A stretch of 6,044 nt of DNA from Brachybacterium sp. (lineage in GTDB: Bacteria; Actinomycetota; Actinomycetes; Actinomycetales; Dermabacteraceae), in contig JAKDNE010000208.1 in NCBI GenBank assembly GCA_030451965.1, positions 1-6,044 on the forward strand. Reading direction: 5' to 3'. The notes below the pieces were generated by a model that was given only the letters and a program-made list of their open reading frames with translations, was not told the origin of the DNA and made no database searches. Both the position numbers and the translations under genes were made by a program. Every line of letters starts with the position of its first letter. Position 1 is the first letter of the stretch. Shown piece after piece: positions 1-6,008 of the stretch.

Positions 1-770
1 CGCACGATCGGGTTGGACAGGGTGCCGATGCCCTCGATCGTGATGTCGACGGTGGAGCCGACGGGGACGGTGCGCACGCCGGCGGGGGTGCCGGTGAGCA
101 CCAGGTCGCCGGGCAGCAGGGTGACGACGGCGGAGATCTCGGCGATCAGATCGGCGACCGAGCGGACCATGTCCGCGGTGGAGCCCAGCTGGGCGGTCTC
201 GCCGTCGACGGTGCTGGAGATCGCGAGGGCGGAGTGGTCGAGATCAGTCTCGATCCACGGCCCGATCGGGCAGGAGGTGTCGAAGGCCTTGGCGCGGAAC
301 CACTGGTTCTCCGCGCGCTGGGCGTCCCGCGCGGTGAGGTCGTTGGCGCAGGTGTATCCGAGCACGTGATCCTCGACCTGCTCGGGGGTGAGGTCCTTGG
401 CCATCCGCTTGATGACCACGGCGAGCTCGGCCTCGAGGCTGACCTCCTCGGAATAGGCGGGCATCACGACGGGGTCGCCGGGGCCGACGACCGCCGTGTT
501 GGGCTTGAGGAAGAGCAGCGCCTGCTCGGGCAGCTCGTCCCCCATCTCGGCGGCGTGGGCGGCGTAGTTCCGCCCCACGCACACCACCTTCGAGCGCGGG
601 ATGACGGGCGCCAGCAGGCGCACGTCCTCCAGCGGCACGATGGTGCCCGTGGGGCGGATCTCTGTGTACAGGGGGTCCCCGGTGATCCCGTAGACCATGT
701 CCTGGCCGTCCTTGGACTGGACGATGCCGTACATGGGGTCGTCACCGGTGGTGAATCGAGCGATGCGCAT
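1..770 (-). CDS. Fumarylacetoacetate hydrolase family protein (C-terminus cut by window edge)
   Basis: Reading the minus strand from the ATG at 770 gives 256 uninterrupted codons up to the window edge. It begins MRIARFTTGDDPMYG and matches the FAH fold family of metal-dependent C-C bond hydrolases, isomerases and decarboxylases. Visible landmarks are GRNYAAHAAEMG at about residues 66-77 (His72 and Glu75 fit the lid residues of FAHD1/YcgM-type enzymes), FLKPNTAV at 87-94, the metal-ligand pair in SLEAELAVV (Glu113, Glu115), the third ligand in ANDLTARD (Asp144), KAFDTSCPIGPW at 161-172 and LTGTPAGV at 225-232. All expected active-site positions are present, so it is probably active. The family's usual length of about 255-290 means little is missing. 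Likely substrates are acylpyruvates, oxaloacetate or an aromatic-degradation intermediate, which the sequence cannot separate. There is no Shine-Dalgarno before the ATG; a -10-like box seven bases upstream suggests a leaderless mRNA. Confidence 0.93.
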   Translation of the reverse strand, partial: MRIARFTTGDDPMYGIVQSKDGQDMVYGITGDPLYTEIRPTGTIVPLEDVRLLAPVIPRSKVVCVGRNYAAHAAEMGDELPEQALLFLKPNTAVVGPGDPVVMPAYSEEVSLEAELAVVIKRMAKDLTPEQVEDHVLGYTCANDLTARDAQRAENQWFRAKAFDTSCPIGPWIETDLDHSALAISSTVDGETAQLGSTADMVRSVADLIAEISAVVTLLPGDLVLTGTPAGVRTVPVGSTVDITIEGIGTLSNPIV

Positions 771-777
771 ACGCGCC

Positions 778-783
778 AGTCTA
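778..783 (-). promoter_or_regulatory. Probable -10 box of a leaderless promoter for the FAH gene
   Basis: On the minus strand TAGACT (TANNNT form) lies exactly seven bases before the ATG at 770, which would put the transcription start at or next to the start codon. The absence of any Shine-Dalgarno in the same stretch supports a leaderless message, a common arrangement in actinobacteria. No good -35 box is visible. Confidence 0.45.
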
Positions 784-789
784 GGTCGT

Positions 790-807
790 CGAGATCAGTT
801 GATCTCG
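790..807. promoter_or_regulatory. 8-bp inverted repeat overlapping the lipoprotein stop, upstream of the FAH gene
   Basis: CGAGATCA-GT-TGATCTCG is a perfect 8-bp inverted repeat with a two-base spacer. It covers the TGA stop of the lipoprotein gene and is centred about 28 bases upstream of the FAH ATG, that is in the -35/-10 zone of the proposed leaderless promoter. This position suits a repressor operator. Part of the symmetry comes from coding sequence (codons for Glu-Ile-Asn), so chance is possible. Confidence 0.3.
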
Positions 808-1118
808 TCGGCCACCTCGATGTCGAAGTTGACCTCGCCGTCCTCGACGGAGGTGACGGCCACGAAGACATCGATGGTCTCGCCCCCGTCGCTGAGGACA
901 CAGGTCATCTCGGCGCCCTCCTCGGCGGGGAGGTCCTCGGGGCAGGTGACGTCCTCGGGCTCCTGACCGACCATCTCGGTGAGCTGATCGTTGATCTGAG
1001 TCTCGATGTCCTCGGCAGGGATGGACCCGCCGCCCAGGAAGCCACACCCGGCGAGCGCGAAGGTGGCGGCCGCAGCGAGCACGAGAGGGCGGGCGAGGGT
1101 ACGGCGACGGTTCAGCAT
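795..1118 (-). CDS. DUF4333-like lipoprotein
   Basis: This is a 107-residue protein exported and anchored to the outer face of the membrane. The N-terminus MLNRRRTLARPLVLAAAATF is a classic lipoprotein signal: basic start, hydrophobic core, then the lipobox LAGC with the lipidated Cys25. The mature part has VTCPEDLPAEEGAEMTC, with Cys59 and Cys73 positioned to form a disulfide, followed by a Val/Asp/Gly-rich beta segment (DGGETIDVFVAVTSVEDGEV). That arrangement is the DUF4333 pattern common in actinobacterial secreted and membrane proteins; its molecular role is unknown. The start at 1118 was chosen over the in-frame ATG at 1190 because AGGAG stands five bases before it and the signal peptide begins there properly; the longer form would put a poor, non-signal sequence of 24 residues in front. 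The FAH gene follows after 24 bases on the same strand but seems to have its own promoter. Confidence 0.88.
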   Translation of the reverse strand: MLNRRRTLARPLVLAAAATFALAGCGFLGGGSIPAEDIETQINDQLTEMVGQEPEDVTCPEDLPAEEGAEMTCVLSDGGETIDVFVAVTSVEDGEVNFDIEVADEIN

Positions 1119-1123
1119 GGGGG

Positions 1124-1128
1124 CTCCT
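1124..1128 (-). promoter_or_regulatory. Ribosome binding site deciding the lipoprotein start
   Basis: AGGAG on the minus strand, five bases before the ATG at 1118. No comparable site precedes the in-frame upstream ATG at 1190. Confidence 0.7.
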
Positions 1129-1217
1129 GTTCGAGGTGCGGGCGCCGCGCAGATCTTCGCGACCGGTGGCGCCCGGATGTTCCCCTCCATCGTGAAGCAG
1201 ACCCTCGGAGGCGGCGT

Positions 1218-1233
1218 TGGGGAGCTCTCCCCA
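1218..1233. repeat. 7-bp inverted repeat between the DUF2199 and lipoprotein genes
   Basis: TGGGGAG-CT-CTCCCCA is a perfect inverted repeat 35 bases past the stop of the DUF2199 gene. A second, perfect 10-bp palindrome, GTGAGCTCAC, lies at 1248-1257. Either could help end DUF2199 transcription or bind a regulator of the lipoprotein gene. Neither is followed by a T-run on the minus strand, so a standard intrinsic terminator is not shown. The rest of the 150-base gap (1119-1268) shows no clear promoter. Confidence 0.3.
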
Positions 1234-1268
1234 TCGACGGCTCCGGCGTGAGCTCACCAGTTCCGGGC

Positions 1269-1811
1269 TCACCGCTCCGAGTCGTCCAGCAGCATCGAGC
1301 GGATCCGCAGCTCCGCCTCCCGCCGGCTGACGCCTTCCCGTGCCTCCTGCGCCAACGGATGACCAGAACCCGGCTCCGGTGTGATCTCCGGAGGAAGCCG
1401 GCCGGGGACCCTCACCCGCATCGGGGCCGAGAGCGAGCCCTCATGACCCGGCAGTTCGCTGGCCAGGGTGCCGCGGTAGTCGCCGCGGAAGCGCGGATGC
1501 TCCCAGTGCTCCACCAGATCGAGGTAGTCATCCTCGCTGACCCGTACCCACAGCTGGTGGACGAGCCGCGCCTGCTCCCCCACGACGGGGAGGGACAGGT
1601 ATCCAGTCAGGTAGCAGTCGACCGAACGGCCATTGTCGATCAGGCACAGCTCATCGGTGGACCGGGTGCGGATCAGCTGATCCCAGGCACTCATCCTCAG
1701 GAATGCTTCGGGGCGGGCGTACTCGATCAAGGGCCAGGGGTGTGCCTCGGTGCCGTCGGCCCCCTCATGGCGGCGGCCGCAGCCGGCGCAGTCATAGTCG
1801 ATGCCTGGCAT
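1269..1811 (-). CDS. DUF2199 domain-containing protein
   Basis: This 180-residue cytoplasmic protein has no signal peptide or membrane segment. It opens with a CxxC metal-binding knuckle, YDCAGCGRRHEG (Cys8, Cys11). It then shows the DUF2199 pattern: an acidic DELCLIDN segment at about 53-60, LPV at 74-76, the LWVRVS strand at 87-92, a DYLDLVEHW helix, GTLASELPGHEG near 114-125, and a C-terminal HPLAQEAREGVSRREA segment resembling the family's conserved end. The role of DUF2199 proteins is not known to me. The ATG at 1811 has two purine-rich stretches before it (GAGGA very close, and GGAGGA nine bases upstream). It is divergent from the glycosylase-like gene, sharing the 174-base region 1812-1985. 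Confidence 0.85.
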   Translation of the reverse strand: MPGIDYDCAGCGRRHEGADGTEAHPWPLIEYARPEAFLRMSAWDQLIRTRSTDELCLIDNGRSVDCYLTGYLSLPVVGEQARLVHQLWVRVSEDDYLDLVEHWEHPRFRGDYRGTLASELPGHEGSLSAPMRVRVPGRLPPEITPEPGSGHPLAQEAREGVSRREAELRIRSMLLDDSER

Positions 1812-1859
1812 CTTCCTCGCTCCTCCCCACCTGCGGCGCCCTGCCGCGGGGTCGAGACC

Positions 1860-1882
1860 ACGCTAGGAACCACCGGTGGCTC
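1860..1882 (-). promoter_or_regulatory. Candidate promoter with palindromic operator for the DUF2199 gene
   Basis: On the minus strand TAGCGT (1860-1865) is a TANNNT-type -10 box giving a leader of roughly 40 bases. Directly upstream lies the near-perfect palindrome GAACCACCGGTGGCTC (1867-1882), whose inner 10 bases CCACCGGTGG are exact. A protein bound there would block the promoter. No convincing -35 box is seen. Confidence 0.3.
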
Positions 1883-1943
1883 GGGGCCACGGCGGGCGGG
1901 CTGATGGGGATGACGGCCAGGTGGGGAGGAACCGTGGGACTCG

Positions 1944-1949
1944 TAGGAT
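1944..1949 (+). promoter_or_regulatory. Candidate -10 box for the glycosylase-helicase operon
   Basis: TAGGAT fits TANNNT and would start transcription near 1956, about 30 bases before the GTG at 1986. The -35 position has no recognisable TTGACA-like sequence. It overlaps a small inverted repeat (GGATG at 1946-1950, CATCC at 1958-1962). Confidence 0.35.
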
Positions 1950-1974
1950 GGTGCGGTCATCCGCCCCGCGCACC

Positions 1975-1980
1975 AGGAGG
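1975..1980 (+). promoter_or_regulatory. Ribosome binding site deciding the GTG start at 1986
   Basis: A full AGGAGG sits five bases before the GTG at 1986. This fixes a GTG start rather than the in-frame ATG codons further inside the gene. Confidence 0.8.
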
Positions 1981-1985
1981 TCCCC

Positions 1986-2975
1986 GTGAGCACGCCGTCC
2001 CTCGCCGCTCCGCTGCGCATGCTGTCGGTCGCCCAGGCCGGGAACGCCCGCCGCGCGCACGAGGAACGCGCCGACGCCCTCACCGCCTCCCACCGCGCAC
2101 GCAGGGCCCGGGGCGAGAAGCACGCGGTCGAGGACTTCCTGTTCACCTACTACCCCTTCTCCGCCGCTCGGCTGCGTCGTTGGCACCCGGGCTGGGAGCT
2201 CGCCTACGACGGGAAGGCCGACGTCGACGAGGCCGGGACGAGCCTGATCGCGGACGTCGACGAGGCCGGACACCGCTCCTGGTACCTCGATACCTCCGAC
2301 GACCAGCCCGGCCCGGTGGTCCGGCGCCGCGCGGACGTCGCTCGATTCCTCGACGAGCGTGGTGACGCGCTCGGCTTCATGTCCCGGCTGCTCTCAGCGT
2401 CCTCGCTCACTCGACGGCGGCCGGAGTTCGGCTGCTTCGGCCTGCACGAGTGGGCGATGGTGCATCGCGTGGTCGACGGCGAGCAGCGCCACGAGGACCT
2501 GCCGCTGCGGCTCTCCCCGGCGGAGACCGACGCGGTGGTGGAGCGGGAGAGACTGGTGTGCTCCCACATCGACGCCTTCCGGTTCTTCACCCCGTCCGCC
2601 GCCCCGCGCAATGCCCTGGAGCCCACTCGCGCCTCACAGGTCCAGAACGACAATCCGGCCTGTCTCCATGTCGGGATGGACCTCTACAAGTGGGCCATGA
2701 AGCTCACGCCGCTGGTGCCCTCCTCACTCGTGCTGGACTGCTTCGAGCACGCCCGCGAGACGCGGGTGCTGGACATGGAGGCGAGTCCGTACGACGTGCG
2801 ACCGCTCGGATACGGCGTGGTGGCGATCGAGACGCCTGCAGGCAAGGCCGAGTACGTGCGTCGCCAGCGGGCGCTGGCCGCCAGGGCCGATGCGCTGCGA
2901 CAGCAGCTGTCGGCGGTCATCGCGCCGCTCGACGAGGACCGTCGTGATCTTCGCGGGGAGTTCGGCACCGTCTGA
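1986..2975 (+). CDS. Family usually annotated as '3-methyladenine DNA glycosylase' (function unproven)
   Basis: This is a 329-residue soluble protein. From memory it belongs to an actinobacterial family carrying the name 3-methyladenine DNA glycosylase. Family-like blocks are HAVEDFLFTYYPFSAARLRRWHPG (residues 46-69), FGCFGLHEWAMVHR (148-161), RHEDLPLRLSPAETDAVVE (168-186), HIDAFRFFTP (194-203), NALEPTRASQ (209-218), CLHVGMDLYKWAMKLTPLVPS (226-246), DCFEHARETRVLDMEASPYD (251-270) and VAIETPAGKAEY (279-290). I see neither a helix-hairpin-helix/GPD glycosylase signature nor a classical MPG motif, so the enzymatic label rests on the traditional family name. Conserved His, Glu, Asp and Tyr residues in the central blocks could form an active site. 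The start is GTG, supported by a strong AGGAGG. The DUF3516 helicase begins 21 bases after the stop, so the pair is probably one operon. Confidence 0.85.
   Translation: MSTPSLAAPLRMLSVAQAGNARRAHEERADALTASHRARRARGEKHAVEDFLFTYYPFSAARLRRWHPGWELAYDGKADVDEAGTSLIADVDEAGHRSWYLDTSDDQPGPVVRRRADVARFLDERGDALGFMSRLLSASSLTRRRPEFGCFGLHEWAMVHRVVDGEQRHEDLPLRLSPAETDAVVERERLVCSHIDAFRFFTPSAAPRNALEPTRASQVQNDNPACLHVGMDLYKWAMKLTPLVPSSLVLDCFEHARETRVLDMEASPYDVRPLGYGVVAIETPAGKAEYVRRQRALAARADALRQQLSAVIAPLDEDRRDLRGEFGTV
2220..2269 (+). repeat. Two 17-base direct repeats inside the glycosylase-like gene
   Basis: GACGTCGACGAGGCCGG occurs at 2220-2236 and again at 2253-2269, 33 bases apart and in the same frame. It encodes the peptide ADVDEAG twice (residues 78-84 and 89-95). 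This looks like an in-frame internal duplication in a poorly conserved part of the protein. Confidence 0.7.
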
Positions 2976-2996
2976 CCTGCCTGGCAGACTGGGATC

Positions 2997-5558
2997 ATGT
3001 CGATCCTGATGCCGTTCCTGCCCGAGAGCTCCGCCGACGCCGGACAGGACGCCATCGTCGACGGTTTCGTCGAGGCTCAGGAGTCCGTCGGCCGCACCCT
3101 CTACCCGCACCAGGAGGAGGCGCTGCTGGCGATCGCGGCCGGTGACCACGTCATCGCCGCCACCCCGACCGGGTCCGGGAAGACCACGATCGCGTACTCC
3201 GCGATCTTCGCCGCCATGGCCCGCGGGGAGCGCTCGTATTACACCGCCCCGATCAAAGCACTGGTGAGCGAGAAGTTCTTCGACCTGGTCTCCCATTTCG
3301 GGGCCGAGAACGTGGGCATGATGACGGGCGACTCGGCGGTCAACCACGACGCCCCGATCATCGTGTGCACCGCCGAGATCTTCGCCAACCATGCCCTGCG
3401 CGACGGCGCCGGCAGTGACGTGGGCCTGGCGGTGATGGACGAGTTCCATTACTACGGTGACCCGCAGCGCGGCTGGGCCTGGCAGGTCCCCCTGGTCGAG
3501 CTTCCCCACTGCCAGTTCGTGCTGATGAGCGCGACCCTGGGCGATGTGACGCGCTTCGTCGAGGACCTCACCGAGCGCACCGAGCGGGATGTGAGCGTCA
3601 TCGACGATGCCGCGCGTCCGGTGCCGCTGGACTTCCGCTGGTCGCTCGATCCGCTGCCGGAGACGATCGAGACGATCCTCACCGATCGTGATGCGCCCGT
3701 CTACATCGTCCACTTCACCCAGAAGGACGCGCTCGAGCAGGCCCAGGCACTGCAGGGCCAGAAGATCCTCGGTACCGAGGAGAAGGTGCGGATCCGCGAG
3801 ATCATCGGGGACTTCCGTTTCTCCAAGGGCTTCGGCCAGATCCTCTCCCGCCTGGTGCGCGAAGGCATCGGGGTCCATCACGCCGGGATGCTCCCGAAAT
3901 ACCGGCGCCTGGTGGAGAAGCTCGCCCAGTCCGGGCTGCTGAAGATCATCTGCGGCACCGACACCCTCGGGGTGGGTATCAACGTGCCGATCCGCACCGT
4001 GCTGCTGACGGGGCTGGCGAAGTTCGACGGCAAGCGGATGCGGCTGCTGAACGCACGGGAGTTCCATCAGATCGCGGGCCGTGCGGGGCGCGCCGGCTTC
4101 GACACCATCGGCCACGTCGTGGTGCAAGCGCCGACCTGGACCATCGAGTTCGAGAAGGAGCGGGCCAAGCATCGGGCGCGGGAGGAGTCGGGCAAGGTCT
4201 CCAACAATGCCAAGAAGCGCAAGAAGGAACCCAAGCCACGGATCCCCGAGGGCGCGGTCTCCTGGTCCGAGGCGACCATGACCAAGCTGGTGGAGAACGC
4301 GCCGGAGCCGCTGCGCCCGCACCTGAAGATCACTGCGTCCATGGTGCTGTCCCTGATCTCCCGACCGGGTGATGCGATCTCCTCGGGCCGCCACCTGATC
4401 ATGACCAGCCATCAGACGACGGGCCAGAAGCTGTCGCTGGTCAAGGACGCCGTGGAGATCTTCCGCGGACTGCGGGATGCGGAGATCATCGAGGTGCTCG
4501 AGGCGCCCGACCACCTCGGGCGGCGCTTCGCGCTGGTCGAGGACCTGCAGCTGGACTTCACCATGAACCAGCCGCTGGCCCCCTTCGCGATCGCGATGAT
4601 CGATTCGCTCGACGAGGAGTCCGACTCCCTCACCCTCGATACCGTCTCGATCCTCGAAGCGATCCTCGAAGATCCCCGGCAGATCCTCCTCGCACAGCAG
4701 AACTCCGCCAAGGGCGAGCTGCTGGCGGAGCTCAAGGCCGACGGGGTCGAGTACACCGAGCGGATGGCACGGCTGGACGAGGTGTCCTGGCCGAAGCCGC
4801 TCGAAGAGGATCTGGAGGCGGCCCTGGAGATCTATGCGCGCTCTCGGCCGTGGGTGCCGGCGGACGACCTCTCCCCCAAGTCCGTGGTCCGCGAGATCTA
4901 CGAGACGGGGCAGACCTTCAGCGAATTCGTGCAGCGCTACGGTCTGCAGCGGTCCGAAGGCATCGTGCTGCGCTATCTCTCCGACGCCTACCAGGCGATG
5001 CGCCGCACCATCCCCCAGGAACTGCGCACCGAGGGACTCGAGGACATGATCGAGTGGCTCGGCGTGCTGGTGCGGGGCATCGACTCCTCGCTGCTGGACG
5101 AATGGGAGGCCCTCACCCACCCGGAGGCCCTCGAGGAGGACGCCGCCTCCGAGATCCGGCCCAGCACTCCGCGGGGGCTCTCGGCGCAGACGAAGGTGCT
5201 GCGCACGATGGTGCGGGCCGCCATGTGGCAGCGCATCGAGCTCTTCGCGTTCGAGCGAGAGGCGCGTCTGGCTGAGCTCGACAGCGCCTCCGGTTGGGAC
5301 CGGCCGCGCTGGGCCGCGGTGATGGATGAGTACTACGACACCTACGACGACGTCGGCATCGACGGCCCCGCCCGCTCCCCCCAAGTGCTGCAGATCTCCG
5401 AGGAGTCGAAGGTATGGAGGATCCGGCAGGCGTTCGCCGACCCCGACGGCAACCACGATTGGGCGATCGAGGCAGAACTGGACCTCGAGGCGACCGACGA
5501 GACCGGAGAACCGGTGCTCGCCATCACGCACGTCGGGACGGCGGAGACCCGGCCCTGA
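2997..5558 (+). CDS. Ski2-like DEAD/DEAH-box helicase with DUF3516 C-terminal region
   Basis: An 853-residue ATP-dependent superfamily 2 helicase, expected to unwind or remodel RNA or DNA in the cytoplasm. Motifs in order: a Q-like YPHQEEAL (36-43), Walker A ATPTGSGKT (55-63), APIKALVSEK (84-93), motif II DEFH (148-151), motif III SAT (178-180), HHAGMLP (294-300, typical of Ski2/Mtr4 relatives), motif V GTDTLGVGINVP (320-331) and motif VI QIAGRAGR (358-365). All catalytic residues are intact. A very basic segment follows (about 388-413, including KKRKKEPK), then a long C-terminal region to the end matching the DUF3516 domain known mainly from actinobacteria, ending DWAIEAELDLEATDETGEP. Its length is normal for the family. 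The ATG at 2997 has only a weak ribosome site and follows the upstream stop by 21 bases, suggesting co-translation with the glycosylase-like gene. Whether it acts on RNA or in DNA repair cannot be told from sequence. Confidence 0.95.
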   Translation: MSILMPFLPESSADAGQDAIVDGFVEAQESVGRTLYPHQEEALLAIAAGDHVIAATPTGSGKTTIAYSAIFAAMARGERSYYTAPIKALVSEKFFDLVSHFGAENVGMMTGDSAVNHDAPIIVCTAEIFANHALRDGAGSDVGLAVMDEFHYYGDPQRGWAWQVPLVELPHCQFVLMSATLGDVTRFVEDLTERTERDVSVIDDAARPVPLDFRWSLDPLPETIETILTDRDAPVYIVHFTQKDALEQAQALQGQKILGTEEKVRIREIIGDFRFSKGFGQILSRLVREGIGVHHAGMLPKYRRLVEKLAQSGLLKIICGTDTLGVGINVPIRTVLLTGLAKFDGKRMRLLNAREFHQIAGRAGRAGFDTIGHVVVQAPTWTIEFEKERAKHRAREESGKVSNNAKKRKKEPKPRIPEGAVSWSEATMTKLVENAPEPLRPHLKITASMVLSLISRPGDAISSGRHLIMTSHQTTGQKLSLVKDAVEIFRGLRDAEIIEVLEAPDHLGRRFALVEDLQLDFTMNQPLAPFAIAMIDSLDEESDSLTLDTVSILEAILEDPRQILLAQQNSAKGELLAELKADGVEYTERMARLDEVSWPKPLEEDLEAALEIYARSRPWVPADDLSPKSVVREIYETGQTFSEFVQRYGLQRSEGIVLRYLSDAYQAMRRTIPQELRTEGLEDMIEWLGVLVRGIDSSLLDEWEALTHPEALEEDAASEIRPSTPRGLSAQTKVLRTMVRAAMWQRIELFAFEREARLAELDSASGWDRPRWAAVMDEYYDTYDDVGIDGPARSPQVLQISEESKVWRIRQAFADPDGNHDWAIEAELDLEATDETGEPVLAITHVGTAETRP

Positions 5559-5562
5559 GAAG

Positions 5563-5602
5563 CACGACAGGCCCGCGACCCGAAGGGCGCCGGCCTGTCG
5601 TG
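5563..5602. terminator. Strong hairpin, probable bidirectional terminator
   Basis: CACGACAGGCC (5563-5573) pairs perfectly with GGCCTGTCGTG (5592-5602), an 11-bp stem. The interior can fold further (GCG with CGC, CCC with GGG around a GAA loop). It begins four bases after the helicase stop and lies 34 bases beyond the stop of the convergent repeat-protein gene, so it can end transcription from both sides. No real T-run follows on either strand, which is common for actinobacterial terminators. Confidence 0.75.
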
Positions 5603-5636
5603 AACGTTCCGCCGCGCGGTGCGGATCAGCCCGGGA

Positions 5637-5951
5637 TCACTGCGGGTTGATCTCCACGAACTTCGCGGAGTAGGCCTGCGGATTGATCTCCACCTGCGGA
5701 TTGATCTCCACCTGCGGATTGATCTCCACCTGCGGATTGATCTCGACCTGCGGGTTGATCTCGACCTGCGGGTTGATCTCCACGAACTGCACGGAGGGCT
5801 TCTGCGGATTGATCTCGACGGCGGAGGCGGCGCCGGCCCCGGCGATTCCCAGCGCTACGCCGAGCGTCAACCCCCCGGCCAGCCGGGCTGCACGCCCCGT
5901 CCAGCGGCGACGTCGAGCGCTCTCGCCCGGCACATCATTGTCAGCAATCAC
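5637..5951 (-). CDS. Small exported protein made of VEINPQ hexapeptide repeats, function unknown
   Basis: I do not recognise this gene. From a GTG at 5951 it encodes 104 residues. Residues 1-44 look like an export signal: an Arg-rich n-region (ARRRRWTGRAAR, 12-23), a Gly/Ala-rich hydrophobic stretch (LAGGLTLGVALGIAGAGA, 24-41) and an AxA signal peptidase I site, ASA, before residue 45. The Arg run plus weak hydrophobicity leaves Sec or Tat export open. The predicted mature part (45-104) is exactly ten hexapeptides: VEINPQ, KPSVQF, six VEINPQ in tandem, AYSAKF, VEINPQ, stop. It is acidic (eight Glu, two Lys), has no Cys, no further membrane segment and no LPxTG sorting signal. The GTG was chosen because AGAGGA lies eight bases upstream and a candidate promoter lies behind it; an open in-frame ATG at 6041 would give 134 residues but sits upstream of that promoter. 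It could be a structural or surface peptide, or a precursor cut into repeated short peptides. Confidence 0.85.
   Translation of the reverse strand: MIADNDVPGESARRRRWTGRAARLAGGLTLGVALGIAGAGAASAVEINPQKPSVQFVEINPQVEINPQVEINPQVEINPQVEINPQVEINPQAYSAKFVEINPQ
5640..5819 (-). repeat. Ten 18-bp units: eight VEINPQ copies and two spacers
   Basis: The copies encoding VEINPQ lie at 5640-5657, 5676-5693, 5694-5711, 5712-5729, 5730-5747, 5748-5765, 5766-5783 and 5802-5819. The spacers at 5658-5675 (AYSAKF) and 5784-5801 (KPSVQF) have the same 18-base length, so the period is unbroken. Copies differ only at two third-codon positions: Val GTG or GTC, and Asn AAT or AAC. Confidence 0.97.
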
Positions 5952-5959
5952 AGCGATCG

Positions 5960-5965
5960 TCCTCT
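5960..5965 (-). promoter_or_regulatory. Ribosome binding site supporting the GTG start at 5951
   Basis: AGAGGA on the minus strand, eight bases before the GTG at 5951. It supports the 104-residue form over the 134-residue form from the ATG at 6041, for which the window ends too soon to see a ribosome site. Confidence 0.55.
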
Positions 5966-6008
5966 CGAGGAAAGATGGGCGGCGCGGAAATAAAGCCTGC
6001 CTCCCCCA

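Noticed and set aside
798..807. Similarity between TTGATCTC at the lipoprotein end and the same string in each hexapeptide repeat
   Set aside because: Both simply encode Glu-Ile-Asn with the preferred codons; the shared bases carry no further extension.
1119..1190. N-terminal extension of the lipoprotein from the ATG at 1190
   Set aside because: There is no ribosome site there, the added residues are not signal-like, and the internal ATG at 1118 has AGGAG plus a proper lipoprotein signal.
234..1904. A 556-codon open frame on the plus strand
   Set aside because: It runs across the FAH, lipoprotein and DUF2199 genes and the gaps between them on the opposite strand, has no recognisable domain, and is explained by GC bias.
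2724..5531. A 935-codon open frame on the minus strand opposite the helicase
   Set aside because: It is a mirror of the helicase gene. Strong third-position G/C leaves few stops in this antisense frame; its translation is rich in Gly, Leu, His, Arg and Asp with no domain, whereas the plus strand carries all helicase motifs.
5640..5819. CRISPR array
   Set aside because: The 18-bp repeats are tandem with no unique spacers of CRISPR length, and they are in frame within a protein gene with an export signal.
5820..5951. Lipoprotein or LPxTG wall-anchored form of the repeat protein
   Set aside because: There is no Cys near the cleavage site and no sorting motif or C-terminal hydrophobic tail; the protein ends directly on the last repeat.
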